From DATAPE01 sp034667545 (lineage in GTDB: Bacteria; Actinomycetota; CADDZG01; WHSQ01), in NCBI GenBank assembly GCA_034667545.1, contig JAXDJR010000111.1:1-9943 (forward strand): a stretch of DNA of 9,943 nt. Direction: 5' to 3'. Position 1 is the first letter of the stretch. Each line of letters starts with the position of its first letter. Position numbers and translations under genes: made by a program. The notes beneath the pieces are model-generated. The model made no database searches. It worked only from the letters and a program-made list of their open reading frames with translations, and was not told where the DNA came from. Below, piece by piece: positions 7,288 to 9,943 of the stretch.

Positions 7288-7412
7288 CCAAAGGCGACGA
7301 ATTACGCGCTTGTGATTCGGGCGCGCAGGAGCGATCCCCCTCCGGGCACTTTCGCAATACGCGCGGCCGCAATCGCCGAGCGAGGAGCGCCAGCACGGGC
7401 GCACGCGCGGGC

Positions 7413-7446
7413 ATAAAGAAAAGCGCCCCCCTTTCGGGGGGCGCTT
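7413..7446 (-). terminator. Rho-independent terminator of the secreted-protein gene
   Basis: On the minus strand, AAGCGCCCCCC (7446-7436), loop GAAA (7435-7432) and GGGGGGCGCTT (7431-7421) form a perfect 11-bp stem with a GNRA tetraloop, followed by TTCTTTAT. The T-rich side is only on the minus strand, so it acts on transcripts coming from the gene that stops at 7468, 22 bases away. It separates that gene from the dcw operon. Confidence 0.92.
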
Positions 7447-7467
7447 GAGCTGCTGTCTGTAAGAACT

Positions 7468-9210
7468 CTAGAAGCGGTTCTTACATGGGTTGTTCGGCAA
7501 AATCCTTCTAAAGTTCTCGAGCAGGTGGATCGTTGTGAAGCCGGTGTCCGGGTAAGTCGAGACGAACGTGTGACCGAACTCGGACTTGGAGCTTCCCCCG
7601 AACTTGCGGGTTGCGCGCAGGTACTTCCCACCTTCCTGCCAGATGCAGTGTCCGTGCATCTTCGTGGTCGTGTAGAAGGGATAGAAAGCCGCGCCCGGGG
7701 GCGGGTTAACGCAATGCGCTCCTGGGTTCGGGTCCGTGTCGACGTGGCGCTGACATGGCTTGGCGTTGAACACGATGTCTGGACCCTCGATCCTCGGGAG
7801 GTCGGTCTCGAACGCCACACGACCGTAGTTCTTTCCCCCTCGGAACGTCGGGCTGGAGAACTTGATGGGCGTGGAGTGCAACTTCCGGTCGGCAGTCCGA
7901 GACGACACCGAGCCTGGCCAGTTGTGGCCGTAAGAAGCACCATCGAAGTCACCGTCCGGCAACGGGCTTCCGAAGCAACCCGGGATCTTCACGAGCAACG
8001 AGATGAACCCGGGCAGGCAGTAATCATCGTCCTGGTCGACCGTGTTGTTGTCGGTGTCAGAACCCTTGGCGCATGACAGGTCGGTGAACTTGATCCGCCG
8101 GCAGTACTCAAAGTGTCCGATCTCGTCGGAGTAGGACACGTTGTAGGAGTGCGCCGCGTCGGGAACGATCGTGTGCGGGGTCGAGGTGCTGTAGGTGGGG
8201 TGGTAGGCCGATGGGATCAGCTGGCAGGTAGTCCCGTTCGGGTCGTACTTGAGCTTGCCGAACCCGTTCTTGACACTGGCCTTCATCGATCCAGCTGTTC
8301 CACGACTCATGTCGTGCATCTTGACCGTGAACCCGCGCGTGGAGTCGAACATGTGCAGCTTGATCTTGTCGCCCGAGCCCATCAAGAAGTCCTTTGCCTT
8401 GACCGGGGTGAATCTGCTCGGGCTCAGCGGGTTCGCCGGCGCCGTCGACTTGCCGTTCTTGGTGATGAAGGCGAAGTTGACCGGCTCGACTCCCGCCTGG
8501 TTCAGGCAGTCGGTGTTGTTGATCGTGCCCAGGTTGTCGTTGAGTTGGAAAGTGTCGATGTTGAGTGCGGCGCACCACTGGCGGGCGGTGCAGCCGATAC
8601 CAGGAGGCCACGGAACCCAGCCCGGGGGATAGAACTGCATCTCCATGAAGGCAGTTCCCGGATGGAGCCCGATGTACTTGGGCGAGTTGGGGTCGGTGCT
8701 CAAAAAGATGTTGGAGTTGCTGTCGGGCTTGCACTTGACGGTTTGGTGGGGACCCGTCTTCACTCCGGGGTTTGGGCCGCCCTGGTTGTCACACATGGCC
8801 ATACCGAACCAGAAGGCTGGGTGCAGCTGGAAGTTGTCGGTCCCCCCACTGCCGTCCCGATGGGGCCTCTTGGGGGGGTCTTTGGGGAGCTTGAAAACGT
8901 ACTTGCTCTCGTTTCCGGACCCAGCCTTGTCCGAGTAGAACAGCACGGCAGGCTCGTCGTGGCCGATGTACTCGGTCATAGGAGCCTTCTTGGAGGCGCG
9001 GTCAAACCAGGGAAAGTCGCCCCAGTTGTTAAACGGTTCGGTGCAGTTGACTCCGTTCGTGTTGCAGAAGTGCGCATTGCCCTCCGGATGCAACGTGCTG
9101 CTGAGACGGGGAGTCCCACCCCCGAGCTTGTGCGATGCCTCTGCCGTCTGAGCGACGATCAGAGTTCCCAACAGGGCTCCAACTGCTAGCAGAGCCATCA
9201 TTCTCTTCAT
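7468..9210 (-). CDS. Secreted cysteine-rich protein of unknown function
   Basis: I do not recognise a characterised family. The 580-residue product has a textbook signal peptide: MKR, a hydrophobic core at 5-20, and a likely signal peptidase I site after AEA (23-25). The mature part has 16 cysteines (49, 56, 140, 160, 207, 213, 235, 329, 370, 380, 398, 412, 486, 500, 522, 576), an even number that suits disulfides outside the cell. It is rich in aromatic/Pro/Gly blocks such as FQLHPAFWFGMAMC (127-140) and AFMEMQFYPPGWVPWPPG (187-204). An acidic loop, DTDNNTVDQDDD (385-396), resembles calcium-binding Asp/Asn loops. No membrane anchor, LPXTG motif or hydrolase signature is evident. The ATG at 9210 is chosen over an in-frame start at 9321 because AAGGGG (9224-9219) is 8 bases upstream and the signal peptide begins there. 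It is a single-gene unit with its own terminator. Confidence 0.85.
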   Translation of the reverse strand: MKRMMALLAVGALLGTLIVAQTAEASHKLGGGTPRLSSTLHPEGNAHFCNTNGVNCTEPFNNWGDFPWFDRASKKAPMTEYIGHDEPAVLFYSDKAGSGNESKYVFKLPKDPPKRPHRDGSGGTDNFQLHPAFWFGMAMCDNQGGPNPGVKTGPHQTVKCKPDSNSNIFLSTDPNSPKYIGLHPGTAFMEMQFYPPGWVPWPPGIGCTARQWCAALNIDTFQLNDNLGTINNTDCLNQAGVEPVNFAFITKNGKSTAPANPLSPSRFTPVKAKDFLMGSGDKIKLHMFDSTRGFTVKMHDMSRGTAGSMKASVKNGFGKLKYDPNGTTCQLIPSAYHPTYSTSTPHTIVPDAAHSYNVSYSDEIGHFEYCRRIKFTDLSCAKGSDTDNNTVDQDDDYCLPGFISLLVKIPGCFGSPLPDGDFDGASYGHNWPGSVSSRTADRKLHSTPIKFSSPTFRGGKNYGRVAFETDLPRIEGPDIVFNAKPCQRHVDTDPNPGAHCVNPPPGAAFYPFYTTTKMHGHCIWQEGGKYLRATRKFGGSSKSEFGHTFVSTYPDTGFTTIHLLENFRRILPNNPCKNRF

Positions 9211-9218
9211 CCACACCA

Positions 9219-9224
9219 CCCCTT
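9219..9224 (-). promoter_or_regulatory. Ribosome binding site deciding the start of the secreted protein
   Basis: AAGGGG sits 8 bases before the ATG at 9210. It places the start directly at the signal peptide MKRMMALL and makes the 37-residue upstream extension of the open frame non-coding. Confidence 0.75.
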
Positions 9225-9246
9225 GTGAGAAGCACGACGGAAACGC

Positions 9247-9275
9247 CGATAACAATCGCAGAACCAGCGAAACAA
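9247..9275 (-). promoter_or_regulatory. Candidate promoter of the secreted-protein gene
   Basis: TTGTTT (9275-9270) and TTATCG (9252-9247) are 17 bases apart, which would put the start of transcription about 30 bases before the ATG at 9210. The match is moderate only. The -35 overlaps one arm of the CGAAAC-N11-GTTTCG inverted repeat. Confidence 0.35.
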
Positions 9276-9290
9276 GAGAAGTACGTTTCG
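9268..9290. repeat. Inverted repeat overlapping the candidate -35 (possible operator)
   Basis: CGAAAC (9268-9273) and GTTTCG (9285-9290) are perfect 6-base reverse complements with 11 bases between them. This is the size and symmetry of a dimeric repressor site, and it overlaps the TTGTTT -35 candidate. A 6-base match can occur by chance. Confidence 0.4.
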
Positions 9291-9347
9291 TCCCCGGGGC
9301 AACACTTCGTTCTCGAAGCACAAAAGGGTCCTTCTGGGGTGGCCCGC

Positions 9348-9413
9348 AGGTACTAAGCAGGTAGTAAGGCTGTGAGCAAGCTCCTGGCGGTGCTCGAACA
9401 CAGGCTTGTACCT
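9348..9413. repeat. Nested inverted repeats upstream of the secreted-protein gene
   Basis: An outer pair AGGTAC (9348-9353) / GTACCT (9408-9413) encloses an inner imperfect pair, AAGGCTGTGAGCA (9366-9378) against TGCTCGAACACAGGCTT (9391-9407). The inner pair has one mismatch and a 4-base bulge. Beside it, GTACTAAG (9350-9357) and GTAGTAAG (9361-9368) are direct repeats 11 bases apart with one difference. This could be a structured leader RNA or a binding region for a regulator. Confidence 0.45.
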
Positions 9414-9462
9414 AGCGATCCGTTGGTTAGCGGGTTCTCGTCGACCACTGGGGCACAAGTGT

Positions 9463-9519
9463 GGCTCGCACTCGAGCCTGTGGCCCGCTGCCAGAAAAAC
9501 GCTGCCGGTCTCAGGCTCG
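9463..9519 (-). repeat. Three-arm competing inverted repeat just after the HNH stop
   Basis: On the minus strand, CGAGCCTG (9519-9512) begins directly after the HNH stop codon. CAGGCTCG (9480-9473) is its perfect 8-base complement, and CGAGCC (9468-9463) can instead pair with GGCTCG of the middle arm around a 4-base loop. The long-range stem (31-base loop) and the short hairpin exclude each other. A T5 run lies in the long loop rather than after a stem. It may be a transcript end structure or an attenuator-like switch. Confidence 0.5.
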
Positions 9520-9943
9520 TCAGGCAGTCAGGCGCTTCCGCTTGGGAAGGTCGAGGTACTGCTCCCATGTCGGGTCGACGCGGTCGACCGCCACCATGAT
9601 CCAAACGCTCTGCTGCGGGGGCGCAGGAGCCCTTCGCAAGCGCAGACCCACGTCGGCTGGGGGCCTGTTCTCCTTGCGGGAGTTGCAGGGCCGGCATGCC
9701 GCAACGACGTTGTCCCAGGTGTGGAGCCCGCCTCTGCTGCGCGGCACGACGTGATCGACGTTCTCCGCGGGGCGGCCGCAGTACTGGCATTCGAAGTCGT
9801 CCCGCACGAAGACCGCGCGGCGCGACAACGACGCCCTCGCCCGGTAGGGAACCTTGACGAAGTAGTTGAGCCGCACCACGCTGGGAGCGGTCATCGAAAG
9901 CTTCTCGCTCCGAAACACCATCCCATTGCTGTGGAGCACCTCG
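9520..9943 (-). CDS. HNH endonuclease family protein, 5' end cut by right window edge
   Basis: This HNH-type zinc-bound nuclease domain protein has 140 visible residues, counted from the GAG codon at 9942-9940. It shows CQYC (52-55) and CRPC (83-86) as the four zinc ligands, and the catalytic core as DHVVPRSRGG (63-72, His64), WDNVV (Asn78) and CNSRK (Asn87). The frame is open through the window edge, and the visible start (EVLHSNGMVF, then APSVVRL at 19-25) matches an internal region of this family, which normally has about 30-40 more residues. I therefore treat it as 5'-partial rather than starting at GTG 9939. The C-terminus is TWEQYLDLPKRKRLTA. Such proteins are common chromosomal genes in Actinomycetota; their biological substrate is generally unknown, and nothing here points to a restriction or phage module. 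Confidence 0.88.
   Translation of the reverse strand, partial: EVLHSNGMVFRSEKLSMTAPSVVRLNYFVKVPYRARASLSRRAVFVRDDFECQYCGRPAENVDHVVPRSRGGLHTWDNVVAACRPCNSRKENRPPADVGLRLRRAPAPPQQSVWIMVAVDRVDPTWEQYLDLPKRKRLTA

Larger units (their letters stand above)
7154..7467. other. Intergenic region upstream of mraZ: terminator, promoter candidate and MraZ-box-like repeats
   Basis: No coding frame is supported in these 314 bases. From right to left they hold the terminator of the secreted-protein gene (7413-7446), about 120 bases in which I see nothing specific, a weak sigma-70-like promoter candidate (7259-7287), the tandem repeats (7221-7250), and a leader of about 70 bases ending in the mraZ ribosome binding site GGGGA (7164-7160). 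Confidence 0.7.
9211..9519. other. Intergenic region between the HNH gene and the secreted-protein gene
   Basis: These 309 bases carry no coding frame I trust. They hold, right to left on the minus strand, a pair of mutually exclusive inverted repeats (9463-9519), an unremarkable stretch with a GCTAACC element near 9430, a nested inverted repeat (9348-9413), a small perfect hairpin CTTCG-AGAA-CGAAG (9318-9305), an inverted repeat CGAAAC/GTTTCG (9268-9290) and a promoter candidate (9247-9275). No T-run follows any of the hairpins, so a conventional intrinsic terminator for the HNH gene is not visible. Confidence 0.6.

Noticed and set aside
8113..9189. Plus-strand 358-codon open frame antisense to the secreted-protein gene
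   Set aside because: It lies wholly within a gene with a clear signal peptide, ribosome binding site and terminator on the other strand. Its translation is low-complexity Val/Arg/Gly-rich, typical of an antisense shadow in high-GC DNA.
9305..9318. Small perfect hairpin CTTCG-AGAA-CGAAG as a terminator
   Set aside because: The stem is only 5 bp and no T-run follows on either strand.
9207..9458. Minus-strand 83-codon frame ending in an ATGA overlap with the secreted-protein start
   Set aside because: The overlap looks like coupling, but the product is rich in Arg, Cys and Trp with no topology or motif, and the region is dominated by inverted repeats and a promoter candidate. Chance is more likely.
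9340..9519. Possible c-di-AMP (ydaO-type) riboswitch, prompted by GAACCCGCTAACC near 9430-9442 on the minus strand
   Set aside because: Only a short GCTAACC-like element resembles the family. The other conserved blocks and the expected stem order are not recognisable by eye. A covariance-model search would decide; a significant RF00379 hit would reverse this.
9520..9943. Idea that the HNH gene is part of a restriction, mobile or phage module
   Set aside because: There is no methyltransferase, integrase, terminal repeat or composition break nearby, and the protein resembles the widespread stand-alone chromosomal HNH family of Actinomycetota.

Overview
The window is a high-GC bacterial segment in which every supported gene lies on the minus strand, so the biological reading order runs from the right edge to the left. 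Its core is the front of a dcw (division and cell wall) operon. The DNxR-type MurE signature for meso-diaminopimelate, an RsmH with a paired CxC insert, an FtsI without PASTA domains, frequent GTG/TTG starts and an HNH endonuclease of a type common in Actinomycetota together suggest a non-model, possibly uncultured, actinobacterial lineage. This taxonomic call is an inference from protein flavour, not a phylogeny.

Layout from right to left. (1) 9943-9520: the 3' part of an HNH endonuclease gene, cut by the right edge. (2) 9519-9211: about 310 bases without a gene, holding several inverted repeats, two of which share one arm, and a candidate promoter. (3) 9210-7468: a 580-residue, cysteine-rich protein with a clear signal peptide and no function I can name. 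(4) 7467-7154: about 310 bases holding a strong minus-strand intrinsic terminator, a weak promoter candidate and three 10-bp-spaced GGAG repeats that look like MraZ boxes. (5) 7153-1: mraZ, an unreported-looking 54-codon membrane mini-gene, rsmH, ftsL, ftsI, murE, mraY and the first 239 codons of murD.

The dcw genes are packed with no room for internal terminators: TGATG, ATGA and GTGA overlaps, an abutting TAG/GTG pair, and gaps of only 12-13 bases. They are very probably co-transcribed and largely translationally coupled. MraZ is the presumed autoregulator. RsmH methylates 16S rRNA. FtsL and FtsI belong to the septal peptidoglycan synthase complex. MurD and MurE add D-glutamate and a diamino acid to the UDP-MurNAc peptide, and MraY transfers the finished UDP-MurNAc-pentapeptide to the lipid carrier.

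The two clearest oddities are that murF is missing from its usual place between murE and mraY, and that an extra 54-residue single-pass membrane protein is encoded between mraZ and rsmH. The long plus-strand open frames are antisense shadows of these genes, as expected at this GC content. I saw no tRNA, rRNA, CRISPR array, insertion sequence or integrase.
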